Shown here: positions 48,120-59,859 of the stretch, piece after piece
Numbering within the stretch: position 1 is the first letter of the stretch
Layout of the letters: the number at the start of each line of letters is the position of its first letter
Origin: Dreissena polymorpha
Taxonomy: Eukaryota > Mollusca > Bivalvia > Myida > Dreissenidae
DNA length: 64,000 bases
NCBI RefSeq assembly: GCF_020536995.1
Contig: NC_068359.1
Coordinates: 80,071,346 to 80,135,345 of the forward strand
Direction: 5' to 3'
Notes under the pieces: model-generated
The model's database searches: none
What the model saw: only the letters and a program-made list of their open reading frames with translations
Told to the model about the DNA's origin: nothing
Made by a program: the position numbers and the translations under genes

Positions 48120-50220
48120 CCAATGCTTGCAGCGGCGTCCCAAGCCAGTGGAACGGAAGAAGAACACCCAAGTAGGTCCAGGGCCCCAGAGCAAATGTTT
48201 GTAAGCACGTCATACTTAAACCAGGACCAGATAAACGCAGAGCTAGCCTCTCAGATATCAGATTTAGAGGCGGACATCATTCGATGGGAGGAGTGCCCGG
48301 GGATATGGAGCGATTTCCTGCCCCAGTTTGCAAAGCCTTTGTTCCCAAAGCGTCTGTTGTTTCAGCCAGATCCTGTGGTGGTGACAGGCATGCCGATACC
48401 GTCTGATATCGCATCAAGCGTCCCCGCCCCGCCCCAGTCGTTAGGTTTGCCCCAGATGAGGGCTGGTAGGGAAATCAAGCGACCTAGACAAAGTAGCCTT
48501 TGTCGCTCGGTTACTTCAGAGGCCTCTTCCATGGCCCCTTCAGCGCATAACCCCTGGTGCGCGGCAGATTACAACGTTCCAGCACAATTAAGAGAGACGT
48601 CCGCAGAATATTTGGGACACTTTCGGGCCCCAAGAAGCCCTCCTGCTCCCATAATGCGTCCTTTTCCAACCCTTTTCACCACGCCTAACAACCAACCTGT
48701 TGTAAGTGGCGTGTCACTGTATAACAACCAACCTGTTGTAAGTGGCCTCGCACTGCCTAGCAACCAACCTGTTGTAAGTGGCGTCTCACTGTTTAACAAC
48801 CAACCTGTTGTAAGTGGCGTCTCACTACCTAACAACCAACCTGTTGTAAGCGGCGTCTCACTGCCTAACAACCAACCTGTTGTAAGTGGCGTCTCACTGC
48901 CTAAAAACCAGCCTGTTGTGAATGGCTTCTCAAGGCCTAACAACCAACCTGTTGTTAGTGGCTTCTCAATGCCAAACAACCCACCCGTTGTGAGAAGTGT
49001 TCCCGTGCAAAGCACCCTACCGGTGGTAGGTAATCTCGCAGTTGCCAGCAATTTACCTATAGTAGGTAATAACCCTGCACACAACAATCCACCCGTTGCA
49101 GGTAACCCTACCCTACCCAGCAGTGTTCCCGTCCAGACAAGCCCTCCAGTCCCAATTAACCCCCCGTCCCAGCGGGATCGGAATGTTTTGACCAAGCTGC
49201 CAAAGAGCCTGCTATTTGATGGGTGCAGCAATTGGTTGTTGTTTAAAGGAAGTTTGAGCGTTACGCCAGAATGCAAGGTTGGTCTGACGAAGAATGCGGT
49301 GATTGTCTTGGTTGGTGTTTAACTGGTAAGGCGGTGGACTTTTATGCATTACTGACCGAAGGAAGGGAGACGTTACCTTACGCCGAGCTTATGCAGCGGC
49401 TTCAGGAGCGCTTTGGTGCTAGGGAGCTCCCAGCCACCGCGCAGGGTCGTTTTCAGGATGTTCAACAAGAAGTAGATGATTCCCTGAACGATTGGTTCGA
49501 TCGGGTGCTGACGCTGGCAACAACGGATTTCGTGATCTGCCCTATGCGTACGCCACTGAGCAGGCAGTGACGAAGTTTTGTCACGGTTTGCTTGACAAGG
49601 AGGCCGGCAAGCATGTAAGCCTGCAGTTACCCACATCGATGGGAGATGCGATGAACATGATGAAGATATATAGCCATGTTCAGTTGGCTTGCGCCGCGGC
49701 TCCGATGGATAGCCAAAAGGGTGAGCGAGAAGTGTCGAGGTGTGATCACGAGGTGAGAAGAGCACCTTCTCCAGGTACGGTAAGTGGGTCGGAGGTCGAC
49801 AAATTGACCCAGGTGGTCGATCGAATACTAGGTTCTGTGGAGCGATTGTCGAACTCTTGTGGGAGCCAGGACGATGATTCCCGCGTCAGACAACCGGTTC
49901 AGGTGTTCCGTTCCGACGGAGGCGAGAGATTGTATGGCGAGAATGCGGCCGAAGGTTCCAATGAAGACGGCACCCAGAACATGGGCTTCAACAAGCAACG
50001 CCAGGTAAGGTGTCCCAGGGTACGGGTGGCCGCGGTCCACGTGGGTATCGGAACCAACATGCGTACGAAAGGGGATCCGGCCCAAATGCTTACCATGGGT
50101 GCGCTGGGAACCGGCAAAACAACGGGTACCGTAGTGGATACCCAAATTAAAATGTCCACCCCAAGGGATCGAAGCGAGGCAGGTATGGTTCAAATTGGGA
50201 CGAGTATCCCGTAATGGCGA
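48120..50220 (+). other. Gag-like region of the LTR element
   Basis: A proline-rich N-terminal part is followed by a 12-residue tandem repeat (N-N-Q-P-V-V-S-G-V-S-L-P type, about nine units, 48686-49010). After that comes a capsid-like helical section with typical retrotransposon gag words (G-K-A-V-D-F-Y, L-M-Q-R-L-Q-E-R-F). The region is broken in places and no zinc knuckle is evident. It is a fossil part of the retroelement, not a host gene. Confidence 0.65.
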
Positions 50221-50419
50221 GGCGGGGCATATCGTGTTTGTTAGGTAACTTGGAGCATTTCCGGTGTGGTTGTCGTGTGGGCGCCGGGTCTGTCTCCAAC
50301 AATGAGTCGATACCGCTGTCATTTACCGAGGCGGCTGAGCAGCAGAGTAGACCGGAAGTAGGTCGCGTCAACCAGTTGGGTTCAGCTGCGCAGTTTTGTT
50401 TGAAGGTTTAGGTTGGTGA

Positions 50420-50740
50420 CGTAATGGTTGATGCAGTGATTGATTCGGCAGCGGAGGTCAGCCTCATCTCAGATCGGGTCTATAAGGCCATGAAGCAGCC
50501 ACCTCCCAAGCAGCGTGATGTCAAGCTGTTGATGACAGGAAGGGAAGCCTCCATGCGAGGTTTTGTAGTAGGCCCAGGTAAGTTAAAGATTGGTAACTAC
50601 TGGTATCAGCAGCATTTGTATGTAGCCCCGACAGAAGTCGATATGCTATTTGGTTTCGACATTTTGATGAATCCGGGCAGGGCCATCATCAATATGGCAG
50701 AGGCCACTATTATTTTTGATGGGCAGGTTTTTTAGCCTCG
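50420..50740 (+). other. Retropepsin-like region of the LTR element
   Basis: About 100 codons with the aspartic-protease signature in the form D-S-A-A-E-V-S-L-I-S near the start, and a downstream hydrophobic L-F-G-F-D-I-L-M segment, as in Ty3/gypsy proteases. It follows gag in the expected order. Confidence 0.65.
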
Positions 50741-50749
50741 AGGGGGGAA

Positions 50750-52480
50750 GCCTACAGCATACCGACCACGTGCATGACGCAGTTACGTTTGCGTTGCCGA
50801 CAGCTTCAGAAGTCGTCCGGGATCCACAGATGGTCACCGATGAGTGCACTGAGCGGGACCGTGGGGGTTCTAGTTATGTCGGTACGTTTCGCGTGCAGCG
50901 GGTGGCGGTCCAGTCTGGAGTTAGGGCCACCCCGACCGCCGGACATGCAGATCCGGCTGGCGTCACTGCGGAAGACAGCCGGGAGAAAGCGTCCAGTTGT
51001 GGTGTCACCGCGGCAGACCGTCGGAAAAGGGCTTCCGGTTATGGCGTAACATCGGAACACCGCTGGAACAGTGCGTGCGGTTACCGAGTCTCCACTAGTA
51101 ACATCAAGCTGCCGACCGTTCAAGAAGTTGTCCGTCACTTTAGTGTGTGCACCGACGAGAGCACTGAAGGATGCAACAATGAGACTGTAGGCGTCGATGA
51201 TGCGGTTCCGTTGGCGCTACCAACAGTTCACGAAGTTGTCCGTCACATTGGGGTGTGTACCGACATAAGCTCTGAAGGAGGCAATGGTGAGACTGGCGAC
51301 GTCGGCGGCAGAGAAGACGAGTTCACTGAAGGCATCGATGATGCGGTTCCGTTGCAGATACCAACAGTTTGCGAAGTTGTTCGTCACATTGGGGTGTGCA
51401 CCGACATGAGCACTGTAAGGGGCAACGGTGAGAATGGCGGCGTCGGTGACGGTGAAGCTACAGCGGAGGGAGAAAACAGTTGCAAGCCGTATCAAGTCCA
51501 GCAGGGATCTTCCAGATTTGTTAATTTTATTTTTATTTTTTGTTATGCTTGGCTTCGTCATCGGTGTTGCGGAGTATTCACTTTCCCATTTCCTTTCAGT
51601 ATGGACACTAGCTTTGAGATGAATGAGATTCTGCTTCAAAATGATGTGGATGGGTTGGGCCCTCGATCTAACCCAAGTTGGGCGGCACAGATAGACGACG
51701 AAGACAGGGCCGACCTGGATGCGGCCCCAGGAAGCTCCAGGACGGCCGCGGAACAGGAGATTGTCGAGATGGACACTAGCGAGATCGTCCCGATCGCAGC
51801 CCTAGAAGAGTCGTCTAACTACGGGAACCCTGTCGGCATAGTCCTTACAGGGTTGCCCAAGAAACCTGTCGGCATAGTCCCACTGGAGTTGTTCAGTTTT
51901 CGGAGCACGTCAGAAGAATCGTCTAGCTACGGGAACCCTGTCGGCATAGTCCTTACAGGGTTGCCCAAGAGACCTGTCGGCATAGTCCCACAGTAGTTGT
52001 CCAGTTTTCGGAGCACGTCAGAAGAATCGTCTAGCTACGGGAACTCTGTCGGCATAGTCCTTACAGGGTTGCCCAAGAGACCTGTCGGCATAGTCCCACA
52101 GGAGTTGTCCAGTCTTCGGAGCACGTCAGAAGAATTGTCTAGCTACGGGAACTCTGTCGGCATAGTCCTAACAGGGTTGCCCAAGAGACCTGTCGGCATA
52201 GTCCCACAGGAGTTGTCCAGTCGCCGGTTTCCTTCTGGTAACACCCAGAGGAACCAGTTTAGTCATGGCGACTCCTCGGTAAACCGCCAGAGCGGTGCGT
52301 GCGGTTACGGAGTCGCCGCGTGTGTACGCCGGAAGATCTCGGAGGACGGATCTAGGGGACCTTTCAGGCGTGGCTCTGAAGGGTGGCGACCCTCAAGTTC
52401 TCGCCGTTGGGAGCGGTCCCAGCGGTGTAAATTAGGTAAGTGTCTGAGCGAGCGTGGGGGCCTGAGGTTATTATCTTAAT
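50750..52480 (+). repeat. 3' internal tandem-repeat region of the LTR element
   Basis: There are two repeat sets. At about 50770-51440, units share L-P-T-V-x-E-V-V-R-H-I-G-V-C-T-D and an acidic, Gly-rich spacer. At 51813-52244, four 108-bp (36-codon) units carry Y-G-N-P-V-G-I-V-L-T-G-L-P-K. They occupy the place where pol would be expected. No known domain was recognised. Confidence 0.75.
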
Positions 52481-53960
52481 AAAAGGGCGGGGTGGGTAAC
52501 TTTAATAGTTCTCTGTTGTTCTTGTTTTATTTTAGTTGTGTTTCGCTCCATTTAGTGTCAGTGAAGTGTAAATTTGTTATGTGTCAAACAATTATGTTGA
52601 TAGAATCGATGTGTTTGATTAACCAGGCACGTGTCCACTTATTCGATTAGTCCCTTATTGGCCTCGCCCACCAGTCCATTGTTTGGTTACTATTTAGTAA
52701 CTTTGAATACATTATTTGACTGGTTACTTTTGGTCTCCGTGACAACGCAGGGTTGATTTCACTGTCATGACATCCGGCAACTGATACCGTTTTTCATTTT
52801 TCTGTTCATGTTTCCCTGAGTGGGAGTGGAGATGTTTGGGTTGGTATTGCCACCCGTAAATATATATAAAAACACTATAATTGTTGTAGTGTTGTTGTAA
52901 AATAGTAGAAATGCAAGCATTATAGACATATTAACATTTATATTAATTATTTTTATTATTTCGTACTTGTACTGATGGTGTGTTTTCACGCGAGTGTAAT
53001 ACGCCTGATGTCGTAATGGGTACACGTCGCCTCGCTGAATACTGGGGGGTAGTTGGCGGCAGGGCGAGGCATTTAGAATACTCTTATCAGATCCAGCTGT
53101 GAGCTCTTTCAGCCCACTTTTATTTATATTTCTCTGAATAACCACTCATGGACATGTCATCATTGTATATTATGCCATTAGAAGATGTAAATTGTTGCAT
53201 GTCAGGAAATGTGGGGAATTATTGCATGTCAGGAACCGTGTGAAACTGTTGCATGTCACCCAACGTGGTGGTAAATATTATTTAGATAAGTTTTTTAGTG
53301 AAATTTTAGTGTAACTGTTCACAGCTGAAGGCTGTCCATGGCTAAAGCTTTGTGGATTTACTGGCTGGGCGAGCCCATTAATCTCTCGGCATGAGACTGT
53401 GAACGGCAAAATAAATCAATACTTAACTGTTAGCGTTTATTTCAGACCAGGGATCACTGACATTTTATGGAGGGTATTACACTTTAATTGGGGTATGCAT
53501 GCATATTAAAATATGCTTGGTGGTCGTACGAAAACCGGCCAATGGGTAAAATTAGTTGTGGTCTATCTAGGGTTGAGGCCCCCATTCTGCGCACGTTGTG
53601 GCGGGCCTGTAGTTTTGAAACAATTAGGTCGTCCCGACTTTGGGGAGTCCGAGCACGGTCATAGATCCGCTAGGTCGCTGCGTCTAGGCGTACATCGCAT
53701 GGCGAAGGCGCCCTCCTTGCTTACGAATGGGGCATTGGGGTCCGAGAGATAGTCAATATACTTCCTTGGGGTGCATGGGACGGCTTGGGGGCAGCGGCTT
53801 TAGAGTACGTTGCATGGCGAAGGCGCCCTCCTTGCTTACGAACGGGGCATTGGGGTCCGAGAGATAGTCAATATACTTCCTCGGGTGCGACGGGACGTCT
53901 GCGGCGGGACGACTATGACATTCGGCGGGACGACACCTTTTGTGAGTAGGGGGTCGTCCC
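52481..53960. repeat. 3' non-coding part of the LTR element with small duplications
   Basis: Three 'ttgcatgtca' units lie at 53193-53260, and a 115-bp direct duplication starts near 53701 and 53816 (ggcgaaggcgccctccttgc in both). 52850-53000 is AT-rich, unlike the rest. No coding content was recognised. Confidence 0.6.
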
Positions 53961-53982
53961 AAAAAGAGAAAAGTGAGGGGAG
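53961..53982 (+). other. Polypurine tract
   Basis: A purine run (aaaaagagaaaagtgagggg, one T) abuts the start of the 3' LTR, where plus-strand priming is expected. Confidence 0.8.
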
Positions 53983-54502
53983 TGTAGTGCCAGTGACATC
54001 TGGTGCCACGCCCCTATGCAGAGTTGGTACCCGGCTTGCGTCGTTCATGTGACGGGACCATGCTGCATGATGTGGAGCCAATCGGATGGACGCAAATGCC
54101 TGATGGGATGACCATGCTCTCTTGCTACCCGGTCCGCGAACGTGTGCAGACGTGTTCCCTGAGGTAAGTATTGCCAGGAAGATAGATGCCCTGAGGTAAG
54201 TATTTCCAGGAGGAGCATAAGTGTAAACCTGTGACGTAAGTATTAGCCTGTGACTTAGTGTCTTGCCCTGGAGGTTTAGCCTGTGCGTGGGGTAGGTATT
54301 CCCAGGAGGATCGGTTGTCTGCAGCCGACGACGATAGCGAACGAGCGTTTCCCTCGAAGAGTGTACTGCCGAGGACGACAGTGCCATCCTGACAAGGTTT
54401 ACAGTCGATGCTCATGTGAGTGTATTAGTCAAGTGTCGTTGTTAGTAGTTGCTGAAATTGCATGCAAAACCCACTGAAGAGCTAACCTAAATAAACGCAA
54501 CA
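53983..54502 (+). repeat. 3' LTR
   Basis: Starts TGTAGTGCCAGTGACATC and ends ATAAACGCAACA. It is about 98% identical to the 5' LTR, with a few small indels. Confidence 0.9.
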
Positions 54503-54977
54503 GATATATGTGTATTTTTGCTTTGTGATTAATTTTCGCGACTCGCAAGTTTGACCCGGAAGTAAACTGTACGATAGCAACTGAATTGTTTACATGAAAT
54601 GGTGGTAGATTGAAATTTGACTTTAAAATATCATGTCTCAATTTATTTACACCAACACTATTCCATATTAAATTTCACCTTTATTTTGAAACTTCTCACC
54701 CCGCTACTCAAAATTTGTTTGATGTGTTAGGTTATTATGAAAGTGACCTAGTCAAACCATGATGAGTCTGATATTGATATTGATGTAGAAGCTGTCAAAA
54801 AAAACAACATCAGATACTGTGTTTATTAAAAAGTCTGAACTTGATTTGGCAGAAGCTGATAAACAAAATAAATTTAAGGTTGACATTTAAGAAAGGTTTA
54901 AGCGCAAATTTAATTAATAATTATGATTATAAAAAAGTGTTATGTAGATAAATAACCAATAATTTGATATTCTACAG
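54503..54977. other. Right flank of the LTR element
   Basis: Short AT-rich stretch. The minus-strand frame mentioned for the left flank is open here for about 45 codons. No further exon of the DUF7869-type gene was found. Confidence 0.3.
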
Positions 54978-55132
54978 GTTGGGAAGTTATATTTCAAGAC
55001 GCCGAGGAAGTGCGAGGTGTATGGAATCAGCTGGGAAGGATCTGGTATTTGAATTAATTTAATATCATTGCTATCCAAAAATTGAATCAGTCTATTAATG
55101 TAATCAACTACCGATTGATTATTTACTTTTTA

Positions 55133-55175
55133 TTGTTGTGTGTGTGTGTGTGTGCGTGTTTGTGTGCGTGTGTGG
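55133..55175. repeat. (TG)n microsatellite
   Basis: Interrupted tg run between the first two DUF7869-type pieces. Confidence 0.9.
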
Positions 55176-55811
55176 TCTGGAGGATATCATTCTCGTCTAA
55201 TATCAATCTTTTATGATAAGACAATAACCTTGCATTATCTAAATGTTTCAAACCACCTATCAATTGATTGGATAAAAAAAAAATTTGGGTATCTCTAGTA
55301 AGATATTACGGTATATTTATTAGTCTTCTGTTTCACAGGAAAGCAGGTGTTTTACCTCGCAGACAAAGGCCAGTCACATGGTAAAGGTGCAAATGCTGTG
55401 GTCAGCCAGGTTCACCACTACCTCAACACAAACAGTTTTGGAGAACAGCATGCTCACTTTCAGTGTGACAAATGTTGCGGCCAAAATAAAAACAACATAG
55501 TCATCTGGTACCTTCTGTGGAGAGTTCTTGTAGGTAATAACAAACCCTTAGTTATTGTGTTTCTGATAGTTTTTTTTTAATTTTGAGAAATTAATTTAGC
55601 TAAACCTGTTGTTAAAAATATTTGTTTGCAGTAATGCAATTGCAAAATGGTAAAGCGTGTTGATATGAAGTGAAAATGTATTTTTTTTACTCTGGTATCA
55701 ATCCCAAAAGGAAAAATCTCCTAAAATAATATATTGAAATGAGTAAAACCATTTTTAAGTCAATAAATTACTACAAAATACATATTCTAAATTGTAGCCT
55801 GACCTTTTTAA

Positions 55812-55935
55812 ACAAGAGGGCCATGATGGCCCTGTATTGCTCCATTGTTTTTTCTTTGCGAAAAAAACGTGTAATGCGAATGGGTTGAAATGTACTCAAG
55901 CATGTGACGTTCTCTTTCCATCCCTTGTCCCACTG
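55812..55935. repeat. Start of an acaagagggccatgatggcc repeat
   Basis: Begins acaagagggccatgatggcc and 'tgtattgctcc', the typical left end of an abundant bivalve repeat, then diverges. The tandem array at 56998-58975 is likely the expanded body of a member of this repeat family. Confidence 0.6.
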
Positions 55936-56997
55936 GGCGCTTAAAGTTGGAAGGGTGAGCGTTTTTATATTTGGAAAAAGTTACTACCGTGTTTACTAAA
56001 CAGACTAAACAGCCCGGGAATTGTTGCACAGGTCCTTTGCTTATAACGTAGGTACATTTATCTCTCCAAAAGATATTGTCGTTCTTTCTATTTCACATAT
56101 GTTTAGATGCTGAAGATCAAAACTACGCATTTGATTTGAAACAGATTCACAAGACCCATAGGAATCAAAATGCCTTAACCCTTTACCAAACAACACATTT
56201 TGGACTTTCCCAATTTGAAAGACGCTGCAGACGTCAATTGAATTAAAATGGAATATGAAGGAAATGATCAGGTACGGTAGAAATAATTGTGATAAAAGTA
56301 GAAATTGCTCATCAACCCGCACATCCCTAAGACCAACAGGCCTGAGAATATTATGATAATCTAAAGATTATTTCTTTATATTTATTAATGTATTTAATCA
56401 AGTAATACATTTGACTTCTAAGATCAATTCATAACTTATATTAAGAAAATTAATAAAATGGTCAGAAATATATATGGATTGTTGAGCAATTGACAATCAT
56501 TTCAACAATTCATGAGTCACGATTCACAAATGGAACAATGAATCATTAGTTATTAAAAAGCAGCATATACGATAGTTAAGAACATTGCACTTCATTAATT
56601 TCAACACCTTCTCTTGGATACAAAGTTTGAGTTTACCGTGCAGTATCATATATTGACTTTTCTTGAAATAATTATTTTCATGGAAATTGTGTTTTTAAAA
56701 TCAATAATATATTATTTAACTGGTTTTAACACTACAAAAAAGACATGAAGTTAACATGCCATCCAAAATATTTTCATCCGAATATATGGTCACTTTCGAC
56801 ATACTTAAATAAAACCCGACTGTTTTCAGTTTATAAGAAAAACATTCATAACACATGTTCTTACTTCAATGCCTTTGTAAGCAGTCACCATCTGAACTAA
56901 AATGGCACTAAATGACAGGGTTTTATCTCATGTTTACAAGATGTTGTTGTTGTTGTTGGTCACAGCCAAACGGCCGCAGTAATATCCACTGGTAAAC
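55936..56997. other. Non-coding spacer
   Basis: AT-rich, with no recognised gene. A short gttgttgttgttg run lies at 56945-56959. Confidence 0.4.
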
Positions 56998-58975
56998 GTC
57001 ATATGTTCAGTTTTGAACCCGGGCCGGGTCAAATTTGAGCCCAGGGGAATAATTTGAACAAATTTGGTAAGGGAATATTAGATATCACTACATACCAAAT
57101 TTAGTAGCCCTAGGCTCTGTAATTAAGAACAAGAAGATTTTTAAAGTTTGCACAAAATAGGCCTTATTTAAGCATATTTTAATTTTTGTGACCCCTGGGG
57201 CAAGGTCAAATTTGTTCTTTGGGGCATAATTTGAACAAGCTAAGTAGAGAACTATTAGATGTCACTACCTACCGAATTTGGTAGAAATAGGCCCAATGGT
57301 TAAGGACAAGAAGATTTTTATAGTTTGCACAAAATGGGCCCAATATAAGCATATGTTCAATTTTGTGACCCCTTCGGAATGTTCAAATTTGATCACAGGG
57401 GCTTAATTTGAACAAACTTGGTAGAAGACTATAAGATGTCTTTACATACCAAATTTGGTAGCCCTATGCCATACAGTTATGGACAAGAAGATGTTTAAAG
57501 TTTGCACAAAATAGGCCTTATATAAGCAAATTTTCGATTTTTTGACACCCCAAGGCATGGTCAAATTTGACCCCAGGAGCATAATTTGAACTAACTTGGT
57601 AGAGGACTATTAGATGTCACTATATACCAAATTTGGTAGCCCTAGGCCCAATGGTTATGGACAAGAAGATTTTTAAAGTTTGCACAAAATAGGCCTTATA
57701 TAAGTTAATTTTTAATTTTTTGACCCCCGGGGCAGGGTCAAATTTGACCCCAGGGGCATAATTTGAACAAGCTTGGTAGAGGACTATAAGATGTCACTAC
57801 ATACCAAATGTGGTAGCCCTTGGCCCAATTCATATGGACAAGAAGATTTTAAAGTTTTCACAAAATAGGCATTATATAAGCAAATGTTCAATCTTTTGAC
57901 CCCATGGGGCAGGGTCAAATTTGACCCCAGGGGCATAATTTGAACAAACTTGATAGAGGACTATAAGATATCACTACATACAAAATTTGGTAGCCCTAGG
58001 CCCAATGGTTATGGACAAGAAGATTTTTAAAGTTTGCACAAAATAGGCCTTATATAAGCAAATTTTCAATTGTTTAACCCCCCGGGGCAGTGTCAAATTT
58101 GACCACAGGGGCATAATTTGAACAAACTTGGAAGAGGACTATAAGATGTCACTACATAGCAAATTTGGTTGCCCTAGGCCCATTGGGTATGGATAAGAAG
58201 ATTTTTTTAGTTTGCACAAAATAGGCCTTATGTAAGCAAATTTTCAATTTTTTAACCCCGGGGCAGGGTAAAATTTGACCCCAGGGGCATAATTTGAACA
58301 AACTTGGTAGAGGACTATAAGATGTCACTACATGACAAATTTGGTAGCTCTAGGCCCAATGGTTATGGGCAAGAAGATTTTTAAAGTTTGCACAAAATAG
58401 GCATTATATAAGCAAATTTTCAATTATTTAACCCCCCGGGGCAGGGTCAAAGTTGACCCCAGGGGCATAATTTGAACAAACTTGGTAAAGGACAATAAGA
58501 TGTCACTACATACCAAATTTGGTAGCCCTACGCAATACGGTTCTGGACAAGAAGATTTTTAAAATTTGCAAAAATTGGCCTTATATAAGCACATGTTCAA
58601 TCTTTTGACCCCCTGGGGCAGGGTCAAATTTGACCCCAGGGGCATAATTTGAACAAACTTGATAGAGGACTATAAAGTTTGCACAAAATAGGCCTTATAT
58701 AAGCAAATTTTCAATTTTTTAACCCCCCGGGGCAGGGTCAAATTTGACCACAGGGGCATAATTTGAACAAACTTGGAAGAGGGCTATAAGATGTCACTAC
58801 ATAGAAAATTTGGTAGCCCTAGGCCCAATGGGTATCGACAAGAAGATTTTCAAAGTATGCACAAAATAGGCCTTATATAAGCACATTTTCAATTTTTTAA
58901 CCCCCGGGGCAGGGTCAAATTTGACCCCAGGGGCATAATTTGAACAAATTTGAAAGAGGTTTACCACAGGAACAT
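56998..58975. repeat. ~177-bp tandem array, about 11 units
   Basis: Each unit contains 'gaccccaggggcataatttg', 'aacaaacttggtagaggact', 'agatgtcactacataccaaa', 'ggacaagaagatttttaaag' and 'gcacaaaataggccttatat'. The word aagaagatttt recurs at about 57130, 57307, 57484, 57662, 57840, 58016, 58195, 58370, 58548 and 58839, a spacing of about 177. One unit near 58660 has lost about 100 bases. The last unit continues into 'acattcctgagaaatttcat', typical of the flank of this bivalve repeat. The array is non-coding. Confidence 0.85.
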
Positions 58976-59859
58976 TCCTGAGAAATTTCATCAGCCTTTG
59001 GCCAGTGGAGCTTAAATTATTTTTTAACATTTCAGGTTTACACAGAATCATCACACTAAGCTTTATGTAGATAAGACATACAAAGTTTACACCAGATTGG
59101 CACTTTGGCATCTGGAAGTCAAAGTGGAGGTTAATTCCTTATCACAGTATAGTGTATGTGACATGCATGATCCGTCTTGATAAACCTTGTTTGCATTTCC
59201 ATAGGTCTATCCAGTTGTATAGTTCTGCCATGTAATAAAATATAAAAATAATAAAACATAAATCAATTAAAAATAATGTGTAGGTACTTTATGTCTTGTA
59301 ACATGAAAATAAATATTTATTTTAGTAGTTTCAGCTGTTTTATTGGTATGAAATTCTTGATATGGCAAACAAAATCCAATGCAAAATCATCCTTCAAACT
59401 TTGTAGTTTTCTATTACAACAACAACAACAAAATAATAATTTGATAATAGGAAAACAATATTTTGCAATTGTTTCTTAATTTAATGGTACTCTTGATACA
59501 GAAACTTCAATGCACAATTGCTGTCTGATGTCGCTGCGTCTGTGGGGTTATCGTCAAGGACGGGCCACAACATCCGCCAGCTTGTGGGGGACACTTCCAA
59601 TCCTGTTGTTTTCTAAGACAGGAAGGATTACCTTTCAACATTGTTTCACCCCATAAAGGATGTCACCAAATTGAATCAATTCCATGTGTCAGCGGATCAT
59701 CCCGGTGTTGTTGAGTGCAGGGAATTTAGGGACTCACCAGTAGTCAGAATCACTCTCAGGAAGGTCTCGGAAGTGAATGTTAATGTGAGCTGTGACAACC
59801 TGCCATAAGAAATGTTTGCGAAAGGGCTTGATCTGGACCATCTGACTGTGGTATTTATT

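Larger units (their letters stand above)
46827..54502 (+). mobile_element. LTR retroelement, gag and protease parts, broken
   Basis: A 7.7-kb element is bounded by two direct LTRs, each starting TG and ending CA, with GATA on both outer sides as a candidate target duplication and a polypurine tract just before the 3' LTR. On + it has a gag-like region followed by a retropepsin-like region, in the order of Ty3/gypsy-type (Metaviridae) elements. I see no reverse transcriptase, RNase H or integrase, so it would be non-autonomous. The coding part is broken, with perhaps three to five breaks. The LTRs differ by roughly a dozen small changes over ~520 bases (about 2%), so insertion was fairly recent. 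The element is more GC-rich than its surroundings and unusually rich in internal tandem repeats. Confidence 0.8.
54978..59805 (+). pseudogene. DUF7869-type gene remnant, at least three exon pieces
   Basis: Three pieces on + match the family I know as DUF7869, a transposase-like domain found in many invertebrate and plant proteins. Piece 1 (54978-55044) has Y-F-K-T-P-R-K-C and a GT donor. Piece 2 (55339-55533) joins in phase 1 and has G-K-G-A-N-A-V-V-S, H-H-Y-L-N and the hallmark C-G-Q-N-K-N-N ... Y-L-L-W-R. Piece 3 (from 59502) has L-S-D-V-A-A-S, N-I-R-Q-L-V-G, D-H-P-G-V-V and E-F-R-D-S-P. The piece between 2 and 3 (usually G-H-T-K-F) is missing and the phases disagree. Piece 3 also has in-frame stops, so it is dead. 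The gap of almost 4 kb is filled with repeats. A host gene and a captured mobile gene are both possible. Confidence 0.65.

Noticed and set aside
48569-49276. 235-codon minus-strand frame rich in T-T-G-W-L-L-G repeats
   Set aside because: Antisense shadow of the 36-bp tandem repeat in the gag-like region.
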